This document shows positions 7,140 through 16,552 of a stretch of 64,000 bases of DNA, piece by piece. The stretch lies in the NCBI GenBank assembly GCA_963826695.1, contig CAWGXZ010000004.1:744001-808000 (forward strand). Direction: 5' to 3'. This stretch comes from CAWGXZ01 sp963826695. GTDB taxonomy: Bacteria > Pseudomonadota > Gammaproteobacteria > Burkholderiales > Burkholderiaceae_C. Each line of letters begins with the position of its first letter. Position 1 is the stretch's first letter. The notes under the pieces are model-generated. The model was given only the letters and a program-made list of their open reading frames with translations. It did not search any database and was not told the DNA's origin. The position numbers were made by a program, and so were the translations under genes.

Positions 7140-8333
7140 TCAGAACGCCGCGATACCGGTCATTGCCCGCCCGAGGATCAGCGCGTGCACATCGTGCGTG
7201 CCTTCGTAGGTGTTGACCACCTCGAGATTGACAAGGTGCCGGGCGACGCCGAACTCGTCGGAGATGCCATTGCCGCCGAGCATGTCGCGCGCCATCCGGG
7301 CGATGTCGAGCGCCTTGCCGCACGAATTGCGCTTCAGGATCGAGGTGATCTCGGGCGCGGCGATGCCCTCGTCCTTCATCCGGCCGAGCCGCAGGCAGGC
7401 CTGCAGGCCGAGCGTGATCTCGGTCTGCATGTCGGCCAGCTTCTTCTGGACCAACTGGTTCGCCGCCAGCGGCTTGCCGAACTGCTTGCGATCGAGCGTG
7501 TACTGGCGCGCCCGATGCCAGCAGTCCTCGGCGGCACCCAGCGCGCCCCAGGCGATGCCGTAGCGTGCACTGTTCAGACAGGTGAACGGGCCCTTCAGGC
7601 CGCGCACCTCGGGGAATGCGTTCTCCTCGGGGCAGAACACCTCGTCCATGACGATCTCGCCGGTGAGCGAGGCGCGCAGTCCGACCTTGCCATGGACCGC
7701 GGGTGCGCTGAGGCCCTTCCAGCCCTTTTCCAGCACGAAGCCGCGGATCGCACCCTCGTCGTCCTTGGCCCAGACGACGAACACGTCGGCCACCGGGCTG
7801 TTGGTGATCCACATCTTGGCGCCGCTCAGGCTGTAGCCGCCGGCAACCTTGCGTGCCCGGGTGATCATGCTGCCCGGGTCCGAGCCGTGGTTCGGCTCGG
7901 TCAGGCCGAAGCAGCCGATCCACTCGCCCTTCGACAGCTTCGGCAGGTATTTCTGCTTCTGCGCCTCGGTGCCGAACTCGTTGATCGGCACCATCACCAG
8001 CGAGCTCTGCACGCTCATCATCGAACGGTAGCCCGAGTCGACGCGCTCGACTTCGCGCGCCACCAGGCCGTAGCAGACGTAGTTCAGGCCCGATCCGCCG
8101 TACTCCTCGGGGATCGTCACGCCGAGCAGTCCGAGCTCGCCCATCTCGGGGAAGATCGAGACGTCCATCTTCTCGTGGCGGAAGGCCTCGAGCACCCGCG
8201 GCGCGAGCCGCTCCTGGCTGTAGACCTGCGCCGATTCACGGACCATGCGCTCGTCGTCGCTGATCTGCTGGTCGAGCAACAGCGGGTCTTCCCACTGGAA
8301 GGTGGCCTTGGCGCGGCTGGAAGGGGTGCTCAT
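7140..8333 (-). CDS. gcdH: Glutaryl-CoA dehydrogenase
   Basis: A 397-residue FAD-dependent acyl-CoA dehydrogenase that oxidises and decarboxylates glutaryl-CoA to crotonyl-CoA in lysine/tryptophan and glutarate breakdown. The family fold is complete: GCFGLTEPNHGSDPGSM (FAD/substrate region), KMWITNSPVADVFVVWAK, and the catalytic base in NTYEGTHDVHALILGRA near the C-terminus. The EGT motif and the overall match favour GcdH over other acyl-CoA dehydrogenases. The ATG at 8333 has GGAG upstream; longer upstream versions look non-coding. It is downstream of the 3-hydroxyacyl-CoA dehydrogenase, which would act two steps later on 3-hydroxybutyryl-CoA. Confidence 0.9.
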   Translation of the reverse strand: MSTPSSRAKATFQWEDPLLLDQQISDDERMVRESAQVYSQERLAPRVLEAFRHEKMDVSIFPEMGELGLLGVTIPEEYGGSGLNYVCYGLVAREVERVDSGYRSMMSVQSSLVMVPINEFGTEAQKQKYLPKLSKGEWIGCFGLTEPNHGSDPGSMITRARKVAGGYSLSGAKMWITNSPVADVFVVWAKDDEGAIRGFVLEKGWKGLSAPAVHGKVGLRASLTGEIVMDEVFCPEENAFPEVRGLKGPFTCLNSARYGIAWGALGAAEDCWHRARQYTLDRKQFGKPLAANQLVQKKLADMQTEITLGLQACLRLGRMKDEGIAAPEITSILKRNSCGKALDIARMARDMLGGNGISDEFGVARHLVNLEVVNTYEGTHDVHALILGRAMTGIAAF

Positions 8334-8415
8334 GGAAGTCTCCGTTCGATAGATAGGGCACGCAGGCAGGGCCCGTGCCGGTCGCGGGGTCGCCCGAGGC
8401 CAGGCGCGCGGAAGG

Positions 8416-9925
8416 TCATGCCTCGTCGGCAAGCAGCGACAAGCCGAGCCGGGCGCGCCGTTTCAGCCATGGGCTCGGGCGGTAGCGCGGGTCGCCGTAG
8501 AAGTCGTGCATGCGTTCGAGGATCGCCAGCACGTTCGAAGGGCCGAGAAGGTCGCCCCAGGCCAGCGGGGCCACGGGATACGCCAGGCCGAGCCGCACCG
8601 CCCGGTCGATGTCGGCCGGGGCGGCAATCCGCTGCTGGGCAATGTCGCAGGCAATGTTGACGATCGTCGCGACCACGCGCTGGGCGATCATCCCGGCGCT
8701 GTCGCGGATCACCGTCACCGCCACGCCGTCGCTTGCCAGCCAGCCGTGGGCCGCGTCGCGGCAGTCGGCGGCCGTTGCAGGCGTCGTCATCAGCACCCGG
8801 CGGCGCGACAGGTCGAACAGGCTTTCGACGGCGACCGTGCGCCGCGGATCGAGACCGAGGCGCAGGATGCAACTGGTGGCGTCCTCGCCGATGGGCGCGA
8901 CGATGCAAAGGCTTTCGGCGCCCGGCTCGGCGCCGCGGTCGAGTTCGGTGCCGAGTCGGCTCGCCAACTCGTGCAGCGCCGCCGGTGCCTCGGGAGCGAT
9001 CCAGACGGAAACCGGCCGTGCGGCCGGCGCGGCGGCTTCGGCGAGCGCCTGCCGCTTGCCGCCTTCGTAGGTGTAGAAGCCGCGCCCGACCTTGCGGCCG
9101 AGCAGCCCGGCAGCCAGCATCTGCCGCGTCAACGGCTGCGGCCGGTAGCGTGGCTCTTCGTAGTACTGGCGATAGATCGACTCCATCACCGGATGCGAGA
9201 CATCGAGCGCGGTGATGTCGAGCAGCTCGAACGGGCCGATGACGAAGCCGGCGACTTCGCGCAGCACCCGGTCGACATCGTGGAACTCGGCCACGCCCTC
9301 GGCAAGGATTCGCAGCGCCTCGGTGCCGAAACCCCGCCCCGCATGGTTGACGATGAAGCCCGGCGTGTCCTTGGCGCGCACCGCCGCATGGCCCATGCGC
9401 TCGCCGAGCGCCAGCAGCGTCGTCGAGACGTCGTCGTCGCTGAGCAGGCCGTCGATCACCTCGACGATCTTCATCACCGGAACCGGGTTGAAGAAATGGA
9501 AGCCGCCGACCCGATTCGGACGTGCCAGTCCGGCCGCGATATGGGTCACCGAGAGCGACGAGGTGTTGGTCGCGAGGATGCAGCGGTCGTCGACGATCGC
9601 TTCGAGCTGGCGGAACAAGGCCTGCTTGGCGCCGAGGTCCTCGATGATCGCCTCGATCACGACGCTGCAACCGGCAAGGGCCTCGAGCGTGTCGACCGGC
9701 TCGACGCCGGCCAGCGCCGACTCCACCTGCGCCGCGCTCAGCTTGCCGCGGGACTGCAGCTGGGCAAGCGTTGCAGCCAGCTTCTTGCAGCCCTCCGCGG
9801 CGGCGCCGGGCCCGGCTGTCGAAGACACGCACGCTAACGCCGGCCTGCGCCGCGATCTGCGCAATGCCCATGCCCATCACACCGGCGCCAACGACGCCGA
9901 TCACCATTGCCTGGCTGTCTGTCAT
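8416..9925 (-). CDS. 3-hydroxyacyl-CoA dehydrogenase (PaaH type), split by a one-base frameshift
   Basis: NAD-dependent oxidation of 3-hydroxyacyl-CoA. The Rossmann start MTDSQAMVIGVVGAGVMGMG is in one frame up to about 9815. The rest, from GAAAEGCKKLAATLAQLQ on, is in another frame. Removing one base in GGGCCC (9808-9813) joins them as FDSRPGAAAEGCKK, which matches the family. The body has NTSSLSV, the catalytic His region GFHFFNPVPVMKIVEVI and two C-terminal domains, giving about 502 residues, normal for the long PaaH/3-hydroxybutyryl-CoA group. It precedes gcdH by 82 bases. As the bases stand the gene is broken; sequencing error is quite possible. Confidence 0.85.
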
Positions 9926-10152
9926 CGCCCCATCCTGGTTGGTGCCCGGCTGCGTGCAGGGAATCTGCTGCGGGCCGGCGATTGTGGGCGGCGGCAATCG
10001 GCAACGTCAATCCGGCCGACCCCGGCCTGGGCAGGTGTCGGTGGCTTCGCTCCACGGCGACGGCTGGTTTCTACGGTTTACACACCGTGCGGCCTCGCCT
10101 AGGATGCTCCGACCGGCGCAATGCACTCGTCGACAGCAGAAGGTGACAACAG

Positions 10153-10926
10153 ATGAGCGTTCGGGACCTCTTCAAACTCGACGGCCGGGTGGCACTGATC
10201 ACCGGCGGCTCGCGCGGACTGGGCCTGCAGATGGCCGAGGCACTCGGCGAAATGGGCTGCCTGCTGGCGATCAGCGCGCGCAAGGCCGACGAACTCGACG
10301 AAGCCCGGGCGCGGCTCGAATCGCTCGGCTACCCGGTGCAGACCGTGGTCAACGACCTGCAGGATTTCGCGCGCATTCCGTCGCTGGTCGACGAGGTTCT
10401 GACACGCCATGGTCGCATCGACATCCTGGTCAACAACGCCGGTGCGTCCTGGGGTGCGCCGGCCGAGGACTACCCGGACGCGGCCTGGCACAAGGTGATG
10501 AACCTCAACGTCACCGCGCCGTTCTTCCTCTCGCGCGAGGTCGGCAAGCGCAGCATGATCGAGCGGCGCTCGGGCAAGATCATCACCGTGGCGTCGGTGG
10601 CCGGGTTGAAGGGCACTGCGCCGGGCGTGCACACCATTGCCTACAACACCTCGAAGGCAGCGGCACTCAACCTCAGCCGCACGCTGGCGACCGAATGGGG
10701 CCGCTACAACATCAACGTCAACGCCATCTGCCCCGGCTTCTTCCCCTCGAAGATGTCGGCCGGCTTGCTCGACCAGGTGCAGGAAACGGTGATTGCCCGG
10801 GCGCCGCTGAAGCGCATCGGCGGCGACGAGGACCTGAAGGGAGCCGTCGTCTTCCTGGCCAGCGAGGCTTCGAGGCACATCACCGGCCAGGCGATCGTCG
10901 TCGATGGCGGCGCCTCGTGCCTGTGA
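10153..10926 (+). CDS. SDR-family oxidoreductase (FabG-like)
   Basis: A 257-residue classical short-chain dehydrogenase. It has the NAD(P)-binding TGGSRGLG at residues 17-24, NNAG at 94-97, and the catalytic set Ser148, Tyr164 and Lys168 (AYNTSK), ending with the usual TGQAIVVDGGASCL. Substrate cannot be read from sequence; 3-oxoacyl reductase or an alcohol dehydrogenase acting on a CoA-linked or sugar-acid substrate are options. It begins a rightward run with a phosphotransferase, an acyl-CoA ligase and a Bug receptor, suggesting a shared catabolic pathway. Confidence 0.85.
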   Translation: MSVRDLFKLDGRVALITGGSRGLGLQMAEALGEMGCLLAISARKADELDEARARLESLGYPVQTVVNDLQDFARIPSLVDEVLTRHGRIDILVNNAGASWGAPAEDYPDAAWHKVMNLNVTAPFFLSREVGKRSMIERRSGKIITVASVAGLKGTAPGVHTIAYNTSKAAALNLSRTLATEWGRYNINVNAICPGFFPSKMSAGLLDQVQETVIARAPLKRIGGDEDLKGAVVFLASEASRHITGQAIVVDGGASCL

Positions 10927-11014
10927 GCGCACCGATGCGGAGCGACCCCATGACGTCTCCCCGCCTGCTGCGAACGAAGCCCTCCATGACCGCACACCAC
11001 GCACGACTGCACCC

Positions 11015-12106
11015 GTGACCGACGACATCCAGAACGCCTCCAGCGGCACCCGCCCGGTCGCCGAGCAGCATGCCTTCGACGAACAGCGCCTGGTCGCGTA
11101 CCTGCGTGGCCGCGTCGACGGCTTCGATGGCAGCGTCCAGGTGGCGCAATTCAAGGGTGGCCAGTCGAATCCGACCTTCCTGCTGCAGGCGGGCGCGCGC
11201 AAGTTCGTCCTGCGGCGCAAGCCGCCCGGCAACCTGCTGCCTTCGGCGCATGCCATCGACCGCGAGTTTCGCGTCATCAGCGCGCTCACGGCCACCGATG
11301 TGCCGGTGGCGCGCGCCCATGTCCTGTGCGAGGACCCGGCGGTTATCGGCACCGCCTTCTATGTGATGGACTGCGTTGACGGCCGCATCTTCTGGGATCC
11401 GTCGCTGCCGGGCATGGCGGCGACCGAACGCACCGCGATCTACGACGAACTCAACCGCGTCATCGCCGCGCTGCACCGCGTCGACCCGGTGGCAATCGGG
11501 CTCGGCGACTACGGTCGTTCGGGCAATTACGTCGAGCGCCAGGTGGCACGCTGGACCAAGCAGTACCGGGCTGCGGAAACCGAGCGCATCGAGGCGGCGG
11601 ACTGCCTGATCGAGTGGCTGCCGCAGCACCTGCCGAGTAGCGACGAAACCCGCATCGTCCACGGCGACTACCGCATCGACAACGTCATCTTCCATCCCAC
11701 CGAACCGCGCATCCTGGCGGTGCTCGACTGGGAGCTTTCGACCCTTGGCGATCCGCTGGCCGATTTCGCGTACCACATGATGGTCTGGCGGGCACGCTCG
11801 GGCGCGACGCCCGGCCTGGCCGACAAGGACCTCGCCGCGCTCGGCATTCCCGACGAGTCGCGCTACCTGGCCGCCTACCTGCGCCGCGTCGGACGCGATG
11901 CCGATGCGGTCTCGCCGGCTGAATGGACCTTCTATCTGGTCTTCAACATGTTCCGGCTGGTCGGCATTCTGCAGGGCGTGATGGCGCGGGCGCTGCAGGG
12001 CAATGCATCGAGCAGCCGGGCCGCCGAGATGGGCAAGCGCACGCGGCCGCTGGCCGAGCAGGCGTGGGCAATGGCGCAGCAGCTGACGGCCGCGGACCGC
12101 TCATGA
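11015..12106 (+). CDS. Phosphotransferase-family protein (ACAD10-like APH fold)
   Basis: The product has the aminoglycoside-phosphotransferase kinase fold. The ATP loop is within QFKGGQSNPTFLLQAG, the catalytic loop is IVHGDYRIDNVIFHP, and the metal-binding segment is VLDWELSTLGDPLADFAY. The latter two match the ACAD10/ACAD11-like group, whose members phosphorylate hydroxylated acyl-CoAs in beta-oxidation. Its placement between an SDR and an acyl-CoA ligase fits that idea. The start is uncertain: I use GTG at 11015, giving 363 residues. The frame stays open further upstream without a good start. Its TGA overlaps the ligase ATG (ATGA), so the two are coupled. Confidence 0.8.
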   Translation: MTDDIQNASSGTRPVAEQHAFDEQRLVAYLRGRVDGFDGSVQVAQFKGGQSNPTFLLQAGARKFVLRRKPPGNLLPSAHAIDREFRVISALTATDVPVARAHVLCEDPAVIGTAFYVMDCVDGRIFWDPSLPGMAATERTAIYDELNRVIAALHRVDPVAIGLGDYGRSGNYVERQVARWTKQYRAAETERIEAADCLIEWLPQHLPSSDETRIVHGDYRIDNVIFHPTEPRILAVLDWELSTLGDPLADFAYHMMVWRARSGATPGLADKDLAALGIPDESRYLAAYLRRVGRDADAVSPAEWTFYLVFNMFRLVGILQGVMARALQGNASSSRAAEMGKRTRPLAEQAWAMAQQLTAADRS

Positions 12107-13821
12107 GCGCCGCCGCGCCCGGCGCACCCCGCATGGAGAACACGCCACCGCTGCACCACGCGCATTGGCCACCCGGCCTGCCGAAACACCTGACGCTGCC
12201 GAGCACGCATCTCTACTACAACGTCGAGGTCTCGGCAAAGCGCTACGGCGACAAGCCGTTCATCCTGTTCTACGGCAGCGCAATCCGCTACGCCGAGTTC
12301 CACGATCAGGCCGAGCGCCTTGCCGGCCACCTGCAACAGGAATGCGGCGTGCGCCGCGGCGACCGCGTCCTGCTCTACATGCAGAACAGCCCGCAGTGGA
12401 TCCTGGCGTACTACGCGATCCTGCGTGCCGATGCCGTGGTGGTGCCGGTCAATCCGATGAACCTCACCGAGGAACTGCGCCACTATGTTGCCGACAGCGA
12501 TGCGACGACGGCCTTTGTTCCGCAGGACCTCTACGAACAGATGGCGCCGCTGCTCGGGCCAGGCGAAGGCTGCGGTCTGAGGCACCTGATCGTGGCCGCC
12601 TACAGCGACTACCTGGCCGAGGCGACCGACCTTGCGGTCCCCGAGTTCGTGCGTGCGCCGCGGCGGCCGATCGAGCGCCCGGGCGTGGTGCTCTGGAGCG
12701 AGGCGCTGGCGCGCGGCGTTCGTCCCGGACCGATGGCAGCGGGCCCCGACGACATGGCGGTGATGCCGTACACCTCGGGAACCACCGGCCAGCCGAAAGG
12801 CTGCGTGCACACCCACCGCAGCGTGATGAGCACGCTGGTCGGTGGTGTGAACTGGTTCATGCGCACCCAGGATGCGGTGTTTCTATCGGTGCTGCCGTTC
12901 TTTCATGTCACCGGCATGGCGGGCAGCATGAACGGGCCGATATACCTCGGCGCGACGATCGTCGTCTTGCCGCGCTGGGACCGCGAAGCTGCCGCGACAC
13001 TGATCGAGCGCCACCGGGTGAGCGTCTGGCAGGTGATCTCGACCATGATGATCGACTTCCTGTCGAACCCGCGGCTGGGCGAACACGATCTCTCGAGCCT
13101 GGTCGGCATTCGTGGCGGTGGCGCGGCCATGCCCGAGGCGATCGTCGCCAAGCTCAAGTCGGTGACGGGGCTCGACTACGTCGAGGGCTACGGCATGTCC
13201 GAAACCCTCGCGGCGACGCATATCAATCCGCCCCAGCGGGCCAAGCCGCAGTGCCTCGGCGTGCCGGTATTCGATGTCGACTCGCGACTCATCGATCCGG
13301 ACACGCTTGCCGAGGTGCCGCGCGGCGAAACCGGTGAAATCGTCATTCATGCGCCGCAGGTGATGCGCGGCTACTGGAAGAACGACGAAGCGACGCGCAG
13401 CGCCTTCGTCGAGATCGACGGCAAGCGGTTCCTGCGGACCGGCGACCTGGCGCAGATCGACGAGGACGGCTATTACTTCATGGTCGACCGGCTGAAGCGG
13501 ATGATCAACGCGTCGGGCTTCAAGGTCTGGCCGGCCGAGATCGAGGCAATGATGTACAAGCATCCCGCGGTGCAGGAGGCCTGCGTGATTGCTGCACGCG
13601 ACCCTCGCCGGGGCGAAACCGTGAAGGCGCTGATCGTTATCAACCGCGAGCATGCCGGCCGCGTTACAGAACAGCAGATCGTCGACTGGGCACATACCCA
13701 GATGGCGGCCTACAAGAGCCCACGGATCGTCGAATTCGTCGAATCGCTGCCCAAGTCCGGGTCGGGCAAGGTGCAATGGCGAGAGCTGCAGCAGCAAGAG
13801 AACGACCGCGCCCGCGGCTGA
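12103..13821 (+). CDS. AMP-forming acyl-CoA ligase (long-chain/aryl type)
   Basis: A 572-residue ANL-superfamily enzyme that activates a carboxylic acid as acyl-AMP and transfers it to CoA. The P-loop is YTSGTTGQPKGC, the A5 motif is GYGMSETLAATH, the A7 motif is FLRTGDLAQID, the hinge is DRLKRMINASGFKVWP, and the catalytic Lys is in PKSGSGKVQWREL. The ATG overlaps the upstream stop, deciding the start. The closest feel is fatty-acid or aromatic acid ligase; the substrate is unknown. A Bug-type receptor follows 27 bases later, so the imported acid may be its substrate. Confidence 0.88.
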   Translation: MSAAAPGAPRMENTPPLHHAHWPPGLPKHLTLPSTHLYYNVEVSAKRYGDKPFILFYGSAIRYAEFHDQAERLAGHLQQECGVRRGDRVLLYMQNSPQWILAYYAILRADAVVVPVNPMNLTEELRHYVADSDATTAFVPQDLYEQMAPLLGPGEGCGLRHLIVAAYSDYLAEATDLAVPEFVRAPRRPIERPGVVLWSEALARGVRPGPMAAGPDDMAVMPYTSGTTGQPKGCVHTHRSVMSTLVGGVNWFMRTQDAVFLSVLPFFHVTGMAGSMNGPIYLGATIVVLPRWDREAAATLIERHRVSVWQVISTMMIDFLSNPRLGEHDLSSLVGIRGGGAAMPEAIVAKLKSVTGLDYVEGYGMSETLAATHINPPQRAKPQCLGVPVFDVDSRLIDPDTLAEVPRGETGEIVIHAPQVMRGYWKNDEATRSAFVEIDGKRFLRTGDLAQIDEDGYYFMVDRLKRMINASGFKVWPAEIEAMMYKHPAVQEACVIAARDPRRGETVKALIVINREHAGRVTEQQIVDWAHTQMAAYKSPRIVEFVESLPKSGSGKVQWRELQQQENDRARG

Positions 13822-13848
13822 AAACACTTAAAACACCAGGAGACTTCC

Positions 13849-14853
13849 ATGACCCCCATCCATTCCGGCCCCGCGCCTGCGCGCCTGCGCCGTTCGATCT
13901 TGCTCGCTGCCACCGGCGCGACGCTGCTGGCGCCTTTCGGCCTGGCCCAGGCGCAAACGTCCTCGTTCCCGAACAAGCCGATCACGTTGATCGTTCCCTG
14001 GCCGGCAGGCGGCTCGACCGACCGCCATCTGCGCACGCTGGCCGAACTGGCCGGAAAGAATCTGGGCCAGAACGTCATCGTCGAGAACAAGCCCGGTGCC
14101 GGCGGCACGCTCGGCCCGGGCACGATGGCGCTGACCGCCAAGCCGGACGGCTACACCATTGCCCAGTTCCCGATGGGCATGCTGCGCATTCCGCACATGC
14201 AGAAGACGCCGTGGAATCCGCTTACCGACTTCACCTATATCCTGGGCGTGTCGGGCTATACCTTCGGCTTTACCGTCCGTTCGGATTCGCCGTTCAAGAC
14301 CTTCAACGAGTACATCGAGGCCGCACGCAAGTCGCCAGGCAAGATCGACTACGGTTCGACCGGGATCGGTACCTCGCCGCACCTGCTGATGGAAGAGCTC
14401 GCCGACAAGGCCGGGGTGCAGCTGAACCACGTGCCGTTCAAGGGCAACGCCGATCTCCAGCAGGCGCTTCTCGGCGGCCACGTCATGGCACAGAGCGACG
14501 CAAGCGGCTGGGACAAGTTCGTCGACGGCGGGCAGATGCGGCTGCTGGTGACCTTCGGCGAGAAGCGCACCAAGCGTTGGCCGAACGTGCCGACCGCCCG
14601 CGACCTGGGCTACGGTGTCGTTTCGACTTCGCCCTATGGCCTGGTGGGGCCGAAGGGCATGGACCCGGCGGTGACGAAAATCCTCCACGATGCCTTCAAG
14701 AAGGCGATGGACGACCCGAAGCACCAGGAAATGCTCGACCAGCTGAACCAGGATGCCTGGTATCGCACCGGCGACGAGTACGCCAAATGGGCGCGCGAGC
14801 AATACGCCAAGGACAAGGGGCTGATCGAGCGGCTCGGGCTGGCAGCGAAGTAA
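13849..14853 (+). CDS. Bug-family (TctC) periplasmic solute receptor
   Basis: A 334-residue tripartite tricarboxylate transporter receptor. The signal peptide (RRSILLAATGATLLAPFGLAQAQ) precedes the canonical FPNKPITLIVPWPAGGSTD ligand motif, then NKPGAGGTLGPGTMA, PDGYTI and the HVPFKGNADLQQAL loop. Such proteins bind carboxylates with high affinity. No TctA/TctB membrane genes are in the window. It ends the SDR-phosphotransferase-ligase run. Confidence 0.92.
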   Translation: MTPIHSGPAPARLRRSILLAATGATLLAPFGLAQAQTSSFPNKPITLIVPWPAGGSTDRHLRTLAELAGKNLGQNVIVENKPGAGGTLGPGTMALTAKPDGYTIAQFPMGMLRIPHMQKTPWNPLTDFTYILGVSGYTFGFTVRSDSPFKTFNEYIEAARKSPGKIDYGSTGIGTSPHLLMEELADKAGVQLNHVPFKGNADLQQALLGGHVMAQSDASGWDKFVDGGQMRLLVTFGEKRTKRWPNVPTARDLGYGVVSTSPYGLVGPKGMDPAVTKILHDAFKKAMDDPKHQEMLDQLNQDAWYRTGDEYAKWAREQYAKDKGLIERLGLAAK

Positions 14854-14895
14854 GGCCTCTCCGAAGGCCAGTGGCCGCGGCGCGAACGCGCCGTC

Positions 14896-15522
14896 CTACG
14901 GAGCGAGATGCGAATTCGGCACCGGCCTCGGCAGTGCGAAGAGGTCGGTCGAGCGCGCGTACCACTCGGCGCCGTGCATGCGTGCCACCAGGCCGATCCG
15001 GTCGGTCAGCACGTACTGATGAACCGCGTCGTAGAACGCGTCCTGGATATGGAAGTGAACTGCATGGCCGACGATCAGCGTGCGGCCATTGCCGATGTCG
15101 AGTGCCACGGTGCGCCGGCATTCGAGGCTGATCGGCGACTCGGCCACCCGCGGCGGCTTCACCTGGACCGATGCCGCCGCGGTGAGGCCGGCGAACTCGA
15201 GTTCGTCGAGTTCGGCTGGGAGCGGCGCCGAGCAGAGGTTCATCTTCTCGACGATCGCCTCCGACACGAGATTGACGACGAACTCGCCATTGAGGTGAAT
15301 GTTGCGCGCGGTGTCCTTCGGCACGCCGGCGCTGCGCGAATCGAGGCCGAGCACCACCGTTGCCGGCGTCGCGCCCATGATGTTGAAGCAGCTGTACGGG
15401 GCGGCATTGACGATGCCGTCGCTGTCGATGCTTGTCACCAGGGCAATCGGCCGCGGCACGACGCTGCTCATCAGCAGCTTGTAGCGGAGCTTGTCGCTGA
15501 TCGATTCCAGATCGATGTTCAT
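14896..15522 (-). CDS. Flavin reductase-like, FMN-binding split-barrel protein
   Basis: The 208-residue product from MNIDLESISDKLRYKL has the split-barrel pattern of flavin reductase-like proteins: VVPRPIALVTSIDSDGIVNAAPYSCFN, then NGEFVVNLVSE and SLECRRTVALDIGNGRTLIVGHAVHFHI. Such proteins bind FMN and often feed reduced flavin to a monooxygenase or reduce small substrates themselves. It follows a Bug receptor by 34 bases and belongs to the GntR-led leftward operon. A start at 15588 is possible but would overlap the receptor gene; no ribosome site distinguishes them. Confidence 0.82.
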   Translation of the reverse strand: MNIDLESISDKLRYKLLMSSVVPRPIALVTSIDSDGIVNAAPYSCFNIMGATPATVVLGLDSRSAGVPKDTARNIHLNGEFVVNLVSEAIVEKMNLCSAPLPAELDELEFAGLTAAASVQVKPPRVAESPISLECRRTVALDIGNGRTLIVGHAVHFHIQDAFYDAVHQYVLTDRIGLVARMHGAEWYARSTDLFALPRPVPNSHLAP

Positions 15523-15556
15523 GTGCTTGCGTGCCAGTGCGTCAGGGATGCCGGCG

Positions 15557-16552
15557 TCATTCCGGCTGAATGCCCGCACGCTGGACAACCGGCTTCCACA
15601 TCCGGATGCCGTCGCGGATTTCCTTGTTCATTTGCGCTGGCGGCATGCTCACCGGAGTCCAGCCCTGTTCGAGCAGCCGCGCCCGGACGTCGGGCATTGC
15701 CAGCACCTTGGCCACATCGGCGTTCACCTTGGCGACGATGGCCGGCGAAGTGGCGCCGGGTGCGAGCAGGCCGTACCACGACGGCAGCACGAATTGGGGC
15801 AGACCCTGCTCGCGAACCGGCCTGACCTCAGGCAAGTTCTCGAGCGGCTTGTCGCCGGTGACGGCAAGCGCACGAAGCCGGCCGCTCTTCACATGCGTGA
15901 TCGCCGTCGGTGCGGTGGCGAAGCTGATCTCGACTTCGCCAGCCAATAGCGCCTGTGCGGCCGGTGCTCCGCCCCGATAAGGCACGTGAACCAGATCGAT
16001 GCCAGCCTGCTGCTTGAAGAGTTCACCCGCCAGATGGCCGGTCGTGGCAATGCCCGACGAGCCGAAATGCAGCTTGCCCGGGTTCTTTTTCGCATGGGCG
16101 ATCAGCTCGGACATCGTTGTCACCGGCAGCTTGGTATTGACGACGAGCACGTTCTCGACATTCACGAGCATCGCGACGCCGGTCAGGTCCTTCTCCGGGT
16201 CGTACGGCATGGTCTTCATGATGCTCGGCATCACTTCGATCGGCCCGACGGTTCCGATCAGCAGGGTATGGCCGTCGGCTGCGGCGCGTGCGACCGCAGT
16301 CGCCGCGATAACGCCGCCGGCGCCCGACTTGTTGTCGACGACGACGGTCTGCTTCCAGATCTCGCCCAGCTTTTGCGCCATCAGCCGGCCGAGGATGTCG
16401 GTTGCGCCACCGGGAGCGAAGGGGCTCACCAGGGTGACGGTGCGCGATGGGAACTCGCTGCCGGTGGGGCTCTGCGCCACCGCAGGCGCTGCTGCGAGTG
16501 CCGCCGCGGTGAAAAACGCCAGGCGGCGCCAGGAACGATTGTTGGGCATCAT
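15557..16552 (-). CDS. Bug-family (TctC) periplasmic solute receptor
   Basis: 331 residues with signal peptide (LAFFTAAALAAAPAVAQ) and the family core FPSRTVTLVSPFAPGGATD, NKSGAGGVIAA, ADGHTLLIGT, HVPYRGGAPAAQALLAG. Its ATG overlaps the stop of the GntR regulator gene (ATGA), so receptor and regulator are translationally coupled. This suggests the regulator senses the same compound or a derivative. Confidence 0.92.
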   Translation of the reverse strand: MMPNNRSWRRLAFFTAAALAAAPAVAQSPTGSEFPSRTVTLVSPFAPGGATDILGRLMAQKLGEIWKQTVVVDNKSGAGGVIAATAVARAAADGHTLLIGTVGPIEVMPSIMKTMPYDPEKDLTGVAMLVNVENVLVVNTKLPVTTMSELIAHAKKNPGKLHFGSSGIATTGHLAGELFKQQAGIDLVHVPYRGGAPAAQALLAGEVEISFATAPTAITHVKSGRLRALAVTGDKPLENLPEVRPVREQGLPQFVLPSWYGLLAPGATSPAIVAKVNADVAKVLAMPDVRARLLEQGWTPVSMPPAQMNKEIRDGIRMWKPVVQRAGIQPE

